Notes: a model not told the origin generated them from the letters alone. A stretch of 64,000 bases of DNA from a virus (IMGVR_UViG_3300025603_000997:1-64000); one strand, 5' to 3'. Numbered from the stretch's first letter, positions 8,446 through 17,750 are shown. Program-made: numbers and translations.

Positions 8446-9368
8446 TACACACCTATAACGAATGGGACAAACTACAGGAAATAGTAGTTGGTCGTGCAGA
8501 TTGTGCTAACTGGCCCACAGATGATCCTGTGTTTGCTAAAGAAAGCGAAAAGACACTGTGGAAAGAAACCCCAGTGCCCACAGGCCCAGTACCACAGTGG
8601 GTTATTGATGAGGCCAATGCGGATCTGGATAACCTCGCTGGATTTCTAACACAGTGGGGAGTTACTGTACATAGACCCACTGACATGAACTTCCAAAAAC
8701 TTGGTGGTATGTACAACTACTGTCCCAGGGACAGACTGTTGGTGTACGGTGATAAGATTATTGATTGTGCTATGATGTATCCCTGTAGGGATATGGAAAT
8801 AGAAGCACTGGGCATGGTCACTGAAGGACACGAAGTTATTCGCATGCCACGCGATCAAGGCATGGTACTTGACGCTGCCAATGTTTGTCGCCTTGGTGAT
8901 ACACTGTTGGTGTTGGAAAGTGAAAGCGGAAATAAAAGAGCAATTTCCTGGTTGGCAAAACAGTTGCCTGATGCTATTATACAAACATGCAATTTTTACA
9001 GCGGAGTGCATATAGACAGCACCATTACCCCACTGCAAGAAGGCATAGTCATAGTCAACGGCAACAGAGTTAACAAGGATAACCTACCAAGTGTATTTAA
9101 AGACTGGGAAGTTATCTTTGTTAACGAAGTTGTTCCTCAAAGTTTTTATCAATACCCATACGCAAGTAAATGGATCGCAATGAACATGTTAGTAGTACAA
9201 CCTGGTACGGTCATTGTGGATCGGGCGCAAACTGAACTAATAGAGTTACTTGAAAACAAATATAAAATGATTGTAATTCCCATGCAGTTGAGACATTCAA
9301 GAACGCTAGGGGGCGGATTCCACTGTGTTACACTGGATATAAATCGCACATTGCTAATAAATAGTTAA
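8442..9368 (+). CDS. Glycine amidinotransferase-like enzyme
   Basis: A 308-residue protein of the amidinotransferase/GATM fold. The catalytic triad is visible with family spacing: Asp144 (VLDAANV), His190 (SGVHIDSTI) and Cys295 (GGGFHCVTLD). These match Asp254, His303 and Cys407 of human GATM in order and spacing. Such enzymes move an amidino group from arginine to an amine, for example glycine, giving guanidinoacetate. It is somewhat shorter than animal GATM. It follows a sugar dehydrogenase and an oxygenase with ATGA overlap, so the product may decorate a glycan or a small metabolite; that is inference. Confidence 0.85.
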   Translation: MIHTYNEWDKLQEIVVGRADCANWPTDDPVFAKESEKTLWKETPVPTGPVPQWVIDEANADLDNLAGFLTQWGVTVHRPTDMNFQKLGGMYNYCPRDRLLVYGDKIIDCAMMYPCRDMEIEALGMVTEGHEVIRMPRDQGMVLDAANVCRLGDTLLVLESESGNKRAISWLAKQLPDAIIQTCNFYSGVHIDSTITPLQEGIVIVNGNRVNKDNLPSVFKDWEVIFVNEVVPQSFYQYPYASKWIAMNMLVVQPGTVIVDRAQTELIELLENKYKMIVIPMQLRHSRTLGGGFHCVTLDINRTLLINS

Positions 9369-9418
9369 TATACATAATAACTAAAAAAGAAGTAGACCAA
9401 AGCGAACCAGGTGGCAGA

Positions 9419-10162
9419 ATGAAATTTGAATCATATACTGGGTGTTTATTGAATGCATATGAGCACCATGTTAGGCAAGCAGATGTAGTAAAGCGTAAAC
9501 AGGAAATACTGTCGGGCGTAGGAGAGTTCTACAACATAGTACCTGACACTATTTTATACATTGGATTTAGTCCTGCTATTTTAGTTCAGCAAGCGGGACA
9601 GATTTACGTTACACACGTAAACGAACAGGTTTTAAATTTTTTAACAGAACGAAAAGTTCCGTTTATACATATACCAGAAGACCAGTTAGTCGACTACAAA
9701 AACAATTTCCAAGTTGTAGTAGCACTAGATGAGTACTTTACGTTTGCTGAGTCAGACGAGGGACAGAAACTATCAGTGGCTGAGATTTGTAACCTAGCCA
9801 CGGAATACTTGATAACTACATGTAAGGATTACAAGAATCAAAGTTTCAAGGATCGTGAGTTTAGTGTTCCTGCACTGATTAGAAACAGTGGCAAGAACCA
9901 AATATTCTTAGAGTTACACGATTATGATTTACAAGATAGAAACAGTTGGAAAACCACAGTACATGAGATACTTGGTAGTGATATAAATGTTGCAGGACCA
10001 TTTGCACGACGTGCAATGTTTTTTAAGCAATTGGCAAAGTTTGCTTATGATGCAGGAGCAACTAATTTCACAGTACATAAGAATTTAATGTACAAGAGTT
10101 TAATCAAGAAAAATTACGAACATGTAATTTCAATTCAATTTGACGGTGAGCATGGATCTTAA
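9419..10162 (+). CDS. Phage protein with methyltransferase-like fold
   Basis: A 247-residue protein without a firm family. TILYIGFSPAILV resembles the glycine-rich first strand of class I methyltransferases, IYVTHVNEQV the second strand, and QVVVALDEYFTF the fourth, but the canonical GxGxG is missing, so catalysis is doubtful. It directly precedes a fibre-like gene and is overlapped by it, which suggests a virion or assembly link. The ribosome site is weak (CCAGGTGGCAG). Confidence 0.4.
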   Translation: MKFESYTGCLLNAYEHHVRQADVVKRKQEILSGVGEFYNIVPDTILYIGFSPAILVQQAGQIYVTHVNEQVLNFLTERKVPFIHIPEDQLVDYKNNFQVVVALDEYFTFAESDEGQKLSVAEICNLATEYLITTCKDYKNQSFKDREFSVPALIRNSGKNQIFLELHDYDLQDRNSWKTTVHEILGSDINVAGPFARRAMFFKQLAKFAYDAGATNFTVHKNLMYKSLIKKNYEHVISIQFDGEHGS

Positions 10163-11396
10163 TACACAAATAACTGATATAGTAGACGGAATAGTAAAAC
10201 AAGTAGAAGCAGGTGTAGCAAAAAAAGTTGATCAGTTAATAGCTGATTCAATTAAAGCTCGCTTATCTACCTTTAACTTTACTGATGCAATCCAAAAAGC
10301 GGCCACAGAAGCACTGGATAGAAAAGCCTCCGAGTATAATGTTGATAGCAAAAAACTTGAAACACGTATTTTTGACCGGATCAACGAGACTATTACGGAA
10401 GTACAAAAACAAACAGATCAAACTGTTAAAGAAACAGTGGCTCAACGTATCCAAGAAATAGACTTTGGTAAAGCAGTAGTTAACGCAACTAGTATAGTAG
10501 TCAAAGATCAATTGAATGAAGTTATATTTCCTGATTCAAGTATTAAACCTGAATCGTTAGATTTGTCTACATTTAAGTTTAGTGGAGACAACATACACGG
10601 TGGTATAATCACAGAATTCAGCAGTACTGGTATCGACGATCGTGCTACCAACATTGCAGTTACTATATTAGATGATGTAACAGTTGTTGAAAACAATTTG
10701 CTTACAAAAGATTTAACTGTACAAGGTAACGTAACCATAAATGGAACACTGGACAAGGATTGTAGTTTTTATCAAGAACTGATTGATACTACATCAACCA
10801 ACACTGTTAGTAAACTTAACAAAACCTTATTTGATGGATTTAGTAAAACTGTGTTTAATACAATTAAAGACAAAGGACTTGACCTAAACAAAATAACCAT
10901 AAACGGCAAAGATGTTGTTATTGGTAATGCACTAGGATCCAACATAACCAATAGTAATTTACAAGAACTGGGTATGCTCAAAGAATTGCAAGTGTCCGGC
11001 GAAGCATTTTTGAGTGGATCATTGTATACTGTTAAGGGTCGCGTAGGCGTTAACACGTTTGAACCAAGTGCGGCGTTAGCAGTATGGGACCAAGAAATTG
11101 AAATTACTACAGGTAAGAAGGAAACAGACATAGGACGCATAGGAACTCCTAGGAAACAGTCGTTGGTGCTTAGTGCAAACAACAAAAACAATATTGTGTT
11201 AAACACAGACGGAAGTACAAAAGTTGACGATTTACGCATAGGGCAAGCCATGCGATTTACAGAAGGCAATCGAGCGCCAAACTATGCCAGTACAAAAGGA
11301 CATGTAGTCTGGAACAACAACCCTAGTCTTGGCGGACCAATGGGATGGATCTGTTTAGGGTTAGCCAACTGGGCAAACTTTGGCATAATTGACTAG
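10152..11396 (+). CDS. Tail-fibre-like structural protein
   Basis: A 414-residue protein. Residues about 1-110 are a long heptad-like helical region rich in Lys, Glu, Asp and Thr. A middle part follows with repeated beta-segments (VVENNLLTKDLTVQGNVTI). The C-terminal part, RVGVNTFEPSAALAVWDQ then GHVVWNNNPSLGGPMGWICL, is of the type seen at fibre tips of marine T4-like phages. The start at ATG 10152 is preferred over upstream TTG/GTG codons. Its stop overlaps the start of the radical SAM gene by one base. Confidence 0.7.
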   Translation: MDLNTQITDIVDGIVKQVEAGVAKKVDQLIADSIKARLSTFNFTDAIQKAATEALDRKASEYNVDSKKLETRIFDRINETITEVQKQTDQTVKETVAQRIQEIDFGKAVVNATSIVVKDQLNEVIFPDSSIKPESLDLSTFKFSGDNIHGGIITEFSSTGIDDRATNIAVTILDDVTVVENNLLTKDLTVQGNVTINGTLDKDCSFYQELIDTTSTNTVSKLNKTLFDGFSKTVFNTIKDKGLDLNKITINGKDVVIGNALGSNITNSNLQELGMLKELQVSGEAFLSGSLYTVKGRVGVNTFEPSAALAVWDQEIEITTGKKETDIGRIGTPRKQSLVLSANNKNNIVLNTDGSTKVDDLRIGQAMRFTEGNRAPNYASTKGHVVWNNNPSLGGPMGWICLGLANWANFGIID

Positions 11397-12700
11397 TGGC
11401 CAATCAAAAAGTATTTTGCAGTGTACCTTGGAGCAATCATCACTTCTACTGGGATGGTTCCTACGGTGTATGTAGTAGCGAAAGTAAGCGGCCCAACAAA
11501 GGCGAAAGTTTAAACAACACAAGTTTAGTACAATGGTATGACAGCGATACTATGCAAGACTTTAGACGCAGAGTATTGTCGGATCAACCGTTAGAAGAAT
11601 GCAGTGTATGTTATAAAGAAGAAGCACAAGGTTACCAAAGTCGTAGGATCAAAGAGAACTACAAACTGGGCATATTTACAGAACATACCAGTAATGCATT
11701 CCAACAAAGTTTTGAACAAAGTACATGGCGCGAAAAGTTTCATGCGGACGGAACTACTGATGTGTTACCTATAGACTGGCATATAGACTTGGGAAACGAA
11801 TGCAACTTTGCATGTAAGATGTGCATTCCAGAGGCTAGTAGTAAAATAGCAAGTGCATATAGATCCTGGGATATCGAGTACAATAAGAAACCGAACTGGG
11901 TTATAGATAAACAAAGTTGGGAACAGTTGCTAACTAACTTAGACACTGTTAAAGATCGCCTTAACAGAGTGCATGTCATTGGTGGCGAGCCTTTGATAAA
12001 CAAAAGATTCCATCAACTTATAGACTGGTTACTGGAAAATAATTATCACCATATTAGTATAAGCACAGTGACCAACGGCACTAATGTAAATTTAGAGCTA
12101 GTAGAAAAACTTAAACAGTTTAGATTAGCACATTTAGAAATAAGCGCAGAAAGTATTAACCAAACAAATGATTACATTCGTCAAGGTTGCGATTACGTTG
12201 GACTGTGGAAAACTATACACGAACTTGTTGAGTTGCAATCAGACAAGTTTCAGGTAGTACTTAGATCAGCGCCACAGTTGCTTAGTGTGAATGATTATTA
12301 TCAGTATTTAGATAAAGCATATAGTCTAGGGCTTGCTGTTGATAGTGTGCCACTAACTTACCCTTCATACATGGCAGTGAATGTGCTACCTTGGGATATC
12401 AGACAACAACTAAAACCTAAGTATCAACAGCTACTAGATAAATTGCAAACAAATGTAGATCAAACAAGTTTCGAAACTTTAGCAGTAGGAAGGGATACAT
12501 CTAGGCTTTCACAAAAGTTAGCCAGAGAATGCCGCGGAGTGATCACAATGTTAGATAGTGAAGCACCCCATAACGTAGAAGAACTAAGAGTAGAGCTGAT
12601 TCAATGGCTACAGCGTTGGGACAAAAAATACAACTATAACGCTATTGCACTTTACCCACAGTACAAAGATTTTTTGAAAAGTTATGGATACTCTGTATAA
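11396..12700 (+). CDS. Radical SAM protein with N-terminal Cys cluster (copy 1)
   Basis: A 434-residue protein with a GTG start overlapping the previous stop. The radical SAM motif CNFACKMC binds the 4Fe-4S cluster that cleaves S-adenosylmethionine, followed by VIGGEPLINK (SAM-contact GGEP). Before it lies a Cys-rich segment (FCSVPWSNH, GVCSSES, CSVCYKEEAQGYQSRR) that looks like a SPASM/twitch auxiliary-cluster domain at the N-terminus instead of the usual C-terminal position. Four paralogues follow in this window. The substrate is unknown; peptide or sugar modification are the usual choices. Confidence 0.82.
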   Translation: MANQKVFCSVPWSNHHFYWDGSYGVCSSESKRPNKGESLNNTSLVQWYDSDTMQDFRRRVLSDQPLEECSVCYKEEAQGYQSRRIKENYKLGIFTEHTSNAFQQSFEQSTWREKFHADGTTDVLPIDWHIDLGNECNFACKMCIPEASSKIASAYRSWDIEYNKKPNWVIDKQSWEQLLTNLDTVKDRLNRVHVIGGEPLINKRFHQLIDWLLENNYHHISISTVTNGTNVNLELVEKLKQFRLAHLEISAESINQTNDYIRQGCDYVGLWKTIHELVELQSDKFQVVLRSAPQLLSVNDYYQYLDKAYSLGLAVDSVPLTYPSYMAVNVLPWDIRQQLKPKYQQLLDKLQTNVDQTSFETLAVGRDTSRLSQKLARECRGVITMLDSEAPHNVEELRVELIQWLQRWDKKYNYNAIALYPQYKDFLKSYGYSV

Positions 12701-13139
12701 CGTAAACATTGAGGTTTGTGTTAACCCCATAATACACAAGACTGTGCCACGCATCAGTTACGGGTTCGACAACACAACAATCAACACCATAGATCTAAGA
12801 ACCCCTTGCATGCTGTCTCTTAACCATGACTTTGACAAAGGACCACACAGTTTTTGGGTACAGTTCCTGAACAAAGACTACAGCGAAAGCAAACCAGACC
12901 AAGGTATTGACATGGCCGTGGAAATTGACAGCGTAGCTATCCATGACATCAAATTGGACAGGCTCAAATGGGCAGGCAAGTTTTATCCAATGTATCCGAA
13001 AGATTGTGAACACAATGACCCAGTATTACAGCCACATACCTACTTGGGCTGGAACGGAAAATGGGTAATAGAGTTTTATACACCAGTGTTTACCTGGATT
13101 CACCGCTTGGAAAACCTAGGTTGGCTATATTCTACTTGA
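12684..13139 (+). CDS. Hypothetical beta-rich phage protein
   Basis: A 151-residue protein, rich in Asp, His, Trp and Tyr, with alternating hydrophobic strands (VNIEVCVNPII; GPHSFWVQFLNKDY; IDMAVEIDSVAIHDI). The pattern suggests a small beta-sandwich, possibly carbohydrate-binding, but no motif proves it. It overlaps the radical SAM gene by 17 bases, so it is likely expressed with it. Confidence 0.5.
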   Translation: MDTLYNVNIEVCVNPIIHKTVPRISYGFDNTTINTIDLRTPCMLSLNHDFDKGPHSFWVQFLNKDYSESKPDQGIDMAVEIDSVAIHDIKLDRLKWAGKFYPMYPKDCEHNDPVLQPHTYLGWNGKWVIEFYTPVFTWIHRLENLGWLYST

Positions 13140-13164
13140 CTTTTTAGTTAAATACTAGTATACT
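13136..13164 (+). promoter_or_regulatory. Sigma70-like promoter
   Basis: TTGACT (13136-13141), a 17-base spacer and TATACT (13159-13164), about 30 bases before the ATG at 13196. The -35 box overlaps the stop codon of the upstream gene. Confidence 0.75.
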
Positions 13165-13195
13165 GTTTTATTCTAAACAACTTCTATAAGCAACT

Positions 13196-13486
13196 ATGTC
13201 TGATCAATTGACGATCCATAAAGACGGTAAAACCAAAAAAGTAGAATTCAGTTGGGACCGTAGTAACAGATTCAGCCTCGAAGAACCATTCGACGATGAC
13301 ATGCCAGACTACTATATCATAATACATGATTTTCAATGGTGGCTAGACAACGAACTTGAAGTCTGTGGGTGGATGGATAACAACTTGCCCAAAGGCAGCA
13401 GACATAGGGAAGGCGCATTGATAGTGGTACCAACAGTAGCAGACGCAAGCAAGTTCTTGCTCAGATGGCAAGGCAAAAAAGGATAA
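13196..13486 (+). CDS. Hypothetical protein
   Basis: A 96-residue acidic protein with several Trp residues (FQWWLDNELEVCGWMDNN) and no recognised domain. It follows a good promoter. Its stop codon lies inside a perfect 10-bp hairpin that separates it from the next gene. Confidence 0.55.
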   Translation: MSDQLTIHKDGKTKKVEFSWDRSNRFSLEEPFDDDMPDYYIIIHDFQWWLDNELEVCGWMDNNLPKGSRHREGALIVVPTVADASKFLLRWQGKKG

Positions 13487-13505
13487 CAATGTTAGCATTG
13501 TTATC
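13482..13505 (+). repeat. Perfect inverted repeat over a stop codon
   Basis: GATAACAATG (13482-13491), a 4-base loop TTAG, then CATTGTTATC (13496-13505). It spans the stop codon of the gene at 13196 and lies 20 bases before the start at 13525. There is no T tract after it, so it may act as an operator, RNA-stability or processing element rather than a terminator. Confidence 0.7.
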
Positions 13506-13524
13506 AACAAAAAGGGTAACAATA

Positions 13525-13860
13525 ATGTTAAAACAATTATTATTAGTAGTTGCTGTACTTGCGATACCACATGCTCATGCACAGCAGAGAGAAAGAACGC
13601 ACCTGGAACAGTTTGCGCAACCTGAATTGTGTGTATACAAAGCCAAACTTGCCGCGGCAGGTGCTTGGTTAAGAATTGAGAAGCATGCCACAAACTGTAA
13701 CAATATCAAATACTTCTGGCATGGTGATGAAACTGAATACGAAATAACCCTAGTTAAAGAAGCAACCTGCAAAGGATTTGAAATAGTCTTGGAGCTAAAG
13801 TCAGATCCGATGAAGGCGGGTGATGCTGCTTACTTAGATTGCATGGCAAAGGCCCCATAA
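13525..13860 (+). CDS. Small secreted protein
   Basis: A 111-residue protein with a signal peptide (MLKQLLLVVAVLAIPHAHA, cleavage before QQ). The mature part has four Cys (ELCVY, TNCNN, ATCKG, LDCMA), suited to two disulfides in the periplasm. Upstream in-frame ATGs at 13465 and 13489 would bury the signal peptide, so 13525 is preferred. No known family. Confidence 0.6.
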   Translation: MLKQLLLVVAVLAIPHAHAQQRERTHLEQFAQPELCVYKAKLAAAGAWLRIEKHATNCNNIKYFWHGDETEYEITLVKEATCKGFEIVLELKSDPMKAGDAAYLDCMAKAP

Positions 13861-13885
13861 AAAACAACTGTACGGAGAATAGATA

Positions 13886-14602
13886 ATGCGTGTGAAAATT
13901 GGAAATTATATAAATGATTTTGGCCCATACCAACTAGCAGAACTACTTTGCTTTTGGACAAAAGACGTAGAAGACGAATGCGGAATGAAAGGTAAACCTG
14001 TCTGGGTTCGCAATTTTGGTGAATGGCTTGCTCACGGTAGTGTAGAACCTGCTGCAGAGGTTGGTGATATTACCAGTTGGGATCGAGGTCGACACAACAC
14101 TTTGCTATCTAAGTTCTTAGCTTGGATTCACAGCAAAAAAGAGCAAACAGTCCAAGTACACATTGATCGGTGGGATACCTGGAGTATGGATCACACACTG
14201 GCGCATATTGTGCTACCTATGCTCAAGCAACTTAAAGAAACCAAACACGGCGGCCCTTGTGTTGACCTAAAGGATGTGCCAAAAGAACTGCACGGTAAGA
14301 AACTAACCAAGAAGCAACGTGCAAGTGGTGAAGTTGACGACAAGTATTTTGAACGGTGGGACTGGGTATTAAATGAAATGATCTTTGCGTTTGATAGCAA
14401 GATCAATGACGACTGGGGAGAACAGTTTCAATCTGGGGTAAGTGACATACAGTGGAAGAAACTAGAAGGCGGCGCCAGTGAATTGATGAACGGACCCAAT
14501 CATACTATGGTTTATGACCACGACGGAATGAAATTACACGAAGCTCGTATACAAAATGGATTCCGCCTGTTTGGAGTCTACCTCCAGAACTTGTGGGATT
14601 AG
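13886..14602 (+). CDS. Conserved phage protein of unknown function
   Basis: A 238-residue cytoplasmic protein with many Trp residues. The segment DRWDTWSMDHTLAHIVLPML followed by LKETKHGGP and later WDWVLNEMIFAF is, from memory, strongly conserved in many T4-like and other large phages without an assigned role. A CGGAG ribosome site precedes the ATG. The next gene follows after 2 bases. Confidence 0.7.
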   Translation: MRVKIGNYINDFGPYQLAELLCFWTKDVEDECGMKGKPVWVRNFGEWLAHGSVEPAAEVGDITSWDRGRHNTLLSKFLAWIHSKKEQTVQVHIDRWDTWSMDHTLAHIVLPMLKQLKETKHGGPCVDLKDVPKELHGKKLTKKQRASGEVDDKYFERWDWVLNEMIFAFDSKINDDWGEQFQSGVSDIQWKKLEGGASELMNGPNHTMVYDHDGMKLHEARIQNGFRLFGVYLQNLWD

Positions 14603-14604
14603 AG

Positions 14605-15105
14605 ATGAAGAAAATACTAGTCACAGTTCTTGTTGTCATTTGCTTTGTAATTGGAGTTGGCCTTGCAGATGACAATTTGGAAAAGAATCTCCTTGAACAA
14701 GCATCACAAGATTTGGGAATAGAAATACCCAGTTTTACGTCAGACAAATATCCTCATGTCATGATAGTCCCACGTGATCAAGTTGAATCGGTGGTGTGCA
14801 ATAATAAATGTGATGCACTTGCCGCCCAGTGGGGCAACATAGTCTACATCGCAGACGAAGTGGATTTAAACACAGTAGAAGGACAAAGCATAATGTACCA
14901 TGAAATGATACATGCACTACAATATGCAAAGTACGGTAAAGCACCTAGTTGCCAGGAATGGTCCAGAAGAGAAATAGAAGCTTATGTACTGCAGGATCAA
15001 TGGGTACAAAAACAAGGCGAAGATATTCCTTGGTTAAGAGAGATACTACCGTCGCTGGAAGTACGATGTCGACTTATTTCCAACCAACTAAGAAACGCAG
15101 AATAA
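14605..15105 (+). CDS. Secreted zincin-like protein (HExxH)
   Basis: A 166-residue protein with a signal peptide (MKKILVTVLVVICFVIGVGLA). The motif MYHEMIHALQYAKYG contains HEMIH, the zinc-protease core, with an acidic downstream segment (RREIEAYVLQD) that could hold the third ligand. The layout is like small DUF6647-type bacterial proteins. It may act on the cell envelope. A GTG at 14593 is an alternative start. Its 3' end overlaps the converging gene by 18 bases. Confidence 0.65.
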   Translation: MKKILVTVLVVICFVIGVGLADDNLEKNLLEQASQDLGIEIPSFTSDKYPHVMIVPRDQVESVVCNNKCDALAAQWGNIVYIADEVDLNTVEGQSIMYHEMIHALQYAKYGKAPSCQEWSRREIEAYVLQDQWVQKQGEDIPWLREILPSLEVRCRLISNQLRNAE

Positions 15106-15537
15106 GTTATTCTGCTTGACCCAACGTATTCTTCTATCATACTTGAATGTATCTTGTGTAACTATTTGTGTTGACCCCATTTCTGTGTCAACAATACTAG
15201 GGCAACTGTAAACAGTTTTTCCTGCGTTTGCGAGAGTTGTAAAACTTGGATTTGATGGGTCATGTAAACACATGTCCCATGCGGCACCGCCTACTAGGAA
15301 TGTTTCCCCTACTAATTCTGTTACCGTTTTAACTACAGTTATGTTATTTTGAAAGTGTTCATAGAAGCACTCATGTGTTCTATAATCTTGGTTTGCGAAA
15401 AAGTATACATTATCAAAAGAATATTCAGATATGAACTTGATAATGTTTTGGTAAAACTGACGAGCTTTGTAATTCTTGCTCACATGGATCCATTTATCTT
15501 CCCAACAGTCCACGAGCAACAGCCCGTCGAATTTCAT
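15088..15537 (-). CDS. Hypothetical protein, possible hydrolase fold
   Basis: A 149-residue protein starting KFDGLLLVDCWEDKW, with NVYFFANQDYRTHECF and LVGGAAWDMCLHD. Alternating strand-helix segments recall the isochorismatase-like or Rossmann-type fold, but I cannot assign a family. Its ATG overlaps the stop of the upstream secreted protein gene (ATGA), so the two form an operon on the minus strand. Confidence 0.5.
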   Translation of the reverse strand: MKFDGLLLVDCWEDKWIHVSKNYKARQFYQNIIKFISEYSFDNVYFFANQDYRTHECFYEHFQNNITVVKTVTELVGETFLVGGAAWDMCLHDPSNPSFTTLANAGKTVYSCPSIVDTEMGSTQIVTQDTFKYDRRIRWVKQNNLFCVS

Positions 15538-15965
15538 CTACAAATTTTGCTAATGTGTTCTTGCTGTATAAAACTTACTTCGGACCAATCCATCCACTCT
15601 TCAGTGCCAGGTGGGATCAAGTAAATCTTAATCATGTTGCCTCTGTCGTCACCTAGTGCAATAGTACTTAGAGCAACATGTACAGGCTTGCTGTCAGGAA
15701 AGTTTTCTGGTGAACAATCCACAAAGAACAACATTCTACGCATATGAACTTCGGGATTGTTGATGTATGGCCCATTTATTTCCCAGTAACCTTCAAATAC
15801 ACCAGGCTTACCTAAAACTTCATCAATTTCCTCATGCCTGAATGTTAATTCGTCCATTGGTTCGTGAATATGTAGAGCAGGATCATCAATGTATTCACGT
15901 TGTGCTAAACTGCATAAAGGTAATAACAATGCTAGGGCAATTACTAACTGCTTGATTTGATTCAT
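15534..15965 (-). CDS. Secreted hypothetical protein
   Basis: A 143-residue protein with a signal peptide (MNQIKQLVIALALLLPLCSLA). The start at 15965 is set by an AGAGG ribosome site and the signal peptide. The mature part is rich in Glu, Asp, His and Pro (HIHEPMDELTFRHEEID), which may bind metal. No family is recognised. Confidence 0.6.
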   Translation of the reverse strand: MNQIKQLVIALALLLPLCSLAQREYIDDPALHIHEPMDELTFRHEEIDEVLGKPGVFEGYWEINGPYINNPEVHMRRMLFFVDCSPENFPDSKPVHVALSTIALGDDRGNMIKIYLIPPGTEEWMDWSEVSFIQQEHISKICR

Positions 15966-15999
15966 AAAATATCCTCTCGATGTATTACTTATTTGCGCA

Positions 16000-16028
16000 T
16001 TGACAACAGATAAAAAAACCAGTATAAT
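16000..16028 (+). promoter_or_regulatory. Consensus promoter giving a nearly leaderless mRNA
   Basis: TTGACA (16000-16005), a 17-base spacer, TATAAT (16023-16028). The UV endonuclease ATG starts at 16035, about where transcription should begin, and there is no ribosome site between. Confidence 0.85.
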
Positions 16029-16034
16029 ACACGC

Positions 16035-17081
16035 ATGTTTACACAAAATCTAAAACGTATTGGCTTTGCATGTAAGTACTTGGATCCTGATCAAACGCAG
16101 AAGAAAAAAGTACTTGAAGAGATTCAGCGTCCATTCAATACCAAGTCAACTACTGTGTCCTGGCTAGATAGGCAAACACGTGATGTCGCAGAACAACGAC
16201 TGTGGGATATTATGGTACACAACATACAGTCGTATTACAACCTAATAGAATATGTAGGAGGATTACCTGATGAGCTACGGATGGTCAGACTTGGCAGTGA
16301 TTGTCTTCCAGTATACACTCATGATAAATGGTCTTATTACTGGAGGAATCCTGATGTACGTGAGTACTGCTCAACTGCGTTTGCGAAAGTCGGTGACTTG
16401 GCTCGCCTTTTGGATGTGCGGATTAGTTTTCATCCTGGCCAGTTTACTGTTCTTGCAAGCGATAACCCGGATATTGTACGTCGCAGTATAGAAGAGTTTG
16501 AGTACCACACTGACATGGCCAGATGGATGGGCTTTGGTAAACAGTTCCAGGACTTTAAATGTAATGTGCATATATCAGGTAGGCAAGGTCCAGATGGTGT
16601 AAGACAAGCATACAAAAAACTTAGCCCAGAAGCACGTAACATAATTACCATTGAGAACGAAGAAAACTCGCATGGACTTGATACTTGTCTTGAACTAGCA
16701 GACCTTTTACCTATTGTGTTGGACATACATCATCATTGGTGTAGAGAAGGTGAGTACATTGATCCAAGTGACGAAAGAGTTAAACGTGTAGTGGACAGTT
16801 GGCGTGGTGTCCGCCCAACCATGCACTACAGTTACAGTCGTGATGAACACTTACCTGATAACTTCGAACATGATGTGTTACCCGACATGAAATTATTATT
16901 AGACACAGGGTACAAAAAACAAAAACTGCGAGCTCATAGCGATTTCTATCCTAATCAGACTGTGAATGCATGGGCACTGAGTTTCCACGATAGGTTTGAT
17001 ATCATGGGTGAGTCAAAGATGAAAAACTTGGCAAGTTTTGCCTTACATAATCAACATAAATATACACATGAAAACTTATAG
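16035..17081 (+). CDS. uvsE: UV damage endonuclease (UvsE/UvdE family)
   Basis: A 348-residue TIM-barrel endonuclease that nicks DNA 5' of pyrimidine dimers and other lesions, starting alternative excision repair. Family features include RIGFACKYLD at the N-terminus, MVRLGSDCLPVYTHD, RISFHPGQFTVL, the metal-site segments TIENEENSHG and LDIHHHWC, and MHYSYSRDEH near the C-terminus. The length is normal for the family. In a marine phage it would protect DNA from sunlight damage. It has its own promoter and overlaps the next gene by 14 bases. Confidence 0.92.
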   Translation: MFTQNLKRIGFACKYLDPDQTQKKKVLEEIQRPFNTKSTTVSWLDRQTRDVAEQRLWDIMVHNIQSYYNLIEYVGGLPDELRMVRLGSDCLPVYTHDKWSYYWRNPDVREYCSTAFAKVGDLARLLDVRISFHPGQFTVLASDNPDIVRRSIEEFEYHTDMARWMGFGKQFQDFKCNVHISGRQGPDGVRQAYKKLSPEARNIITIENEENSHGLDTCLELADLLPIVLDIHHHWCREGEYIDPSDERVKRVVDSWRGVRPTMHYSYSRDEHLPDNFEHDVLPDMKLLLDTGYKKQKLRAHSDFYPNQTVNAWALSFHDRFDIMGESKMKNLASFALHNQHKYTHENL

Positions 17082-17706
17082 TAACTTATTGTCGTTAAAA
17101 GAGTGCGATGATTTCAAAATGTTCTGGGAACAAAATAAGAGCAATTCTTATGTAAACTGGGAGATAGAAAACGAAGTACTAGATAGAAGGTTAGACGTTA
17201 CTCCTGACCATACAGAACAATGGAGTATTATAAAACGCATAACAGACCAAGTTTTCAATGAAACATACGATATTTGGTCCGCCTACCAAGAACAATCTTT
17301 TTGTCACGATATTCATATAGACGATTGCATGAAAGATCGGTTAGAATATCAGAGATATACTATTATTTTAAGTTTAGATAGTGTACCTCAATTTAAAACT
17401 ATAGTTTGGCAAGACGAGTGTGTTGATAACGAAGAACTATTGAAAAAAATAAGGCTGTGGGAATTAAAAAAGAACAAAAAAATAAGTAGCATTAGCGAGC
17501 ATCAAGACTTAGAACATACAATCGAGCATAATGAAAATTACTTTTGCGACTATCTAAATCTAGATGGTATCTATACTTACGAGCAGGGCGGTGGCGCGGC
17601 ATTCAAAGCAACACAAATCCATTGCACTAGTAATTGGAAAAAATACAAACAATTTACTAGTAGACAACTGTTACAGATACACGTACTAGCAGATCACATA
17701 CAATAA
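17068..17706 (+). CDS. Possible 2OG-Fe(II) oxygenase
   Basis: A 212-residue protein. CHDIHIDDC offers an HxD pair, and [10 protein letters not shown] with [12 protein letters not shown] offers a distal His and an Arg, in the order of prolyl-hydroxylase-like enzymes. The start at 17068, inside the UV endonuclease gene, is preferred to an earlier in-frame Met at 17038. AT-rich codon use stands out slightly from the neighbours. The substrate is unknown. Confidence 0.45.
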   Translation: MKTYSNLLSLKECDDFKMFWEQNKSNSYVNWEIENEVLDRRLDVTPDHTEQWSIIKRITDQVFNETYDIWSAYQEQSFCHDIHIDDCMKDRLEYQRYTIILSLDSVPQFKTIVWQDECVDNEELLKKIRLWELKKNKKISSISEHQDLEHTIEHNENYFCDYLNLDGIYTYEQGGGAAFKATQIHCTSNWKKYKQFTSRQLLQIHVLADHIQ

Positions 17707-17738
17707 AAATTTGCCCTATTATCGGGTTTACTGGCGCA

Positions 17739-17746
17739 ATAAATAC
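17739..17746 (+). promoter_or_regulatory. T4-type late promoter box
   Basis: ATAAATAC, 4 bases before the SulP start at 17751. The same octamer recurs before genes at 23942, 27324 and 52840. Assignment as a late promoter rests on similarity to the T4 TATAAATA box. Confidence 0.5.
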
Positions 17747-17750
17747 GTGC

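Noticed and set aside
10772-11269. Minus-strand open frame inside the fibre gene at 10152
   Set aside because: Opposes a clear fibre gene, lacks ribosome site and recognisable motifs.
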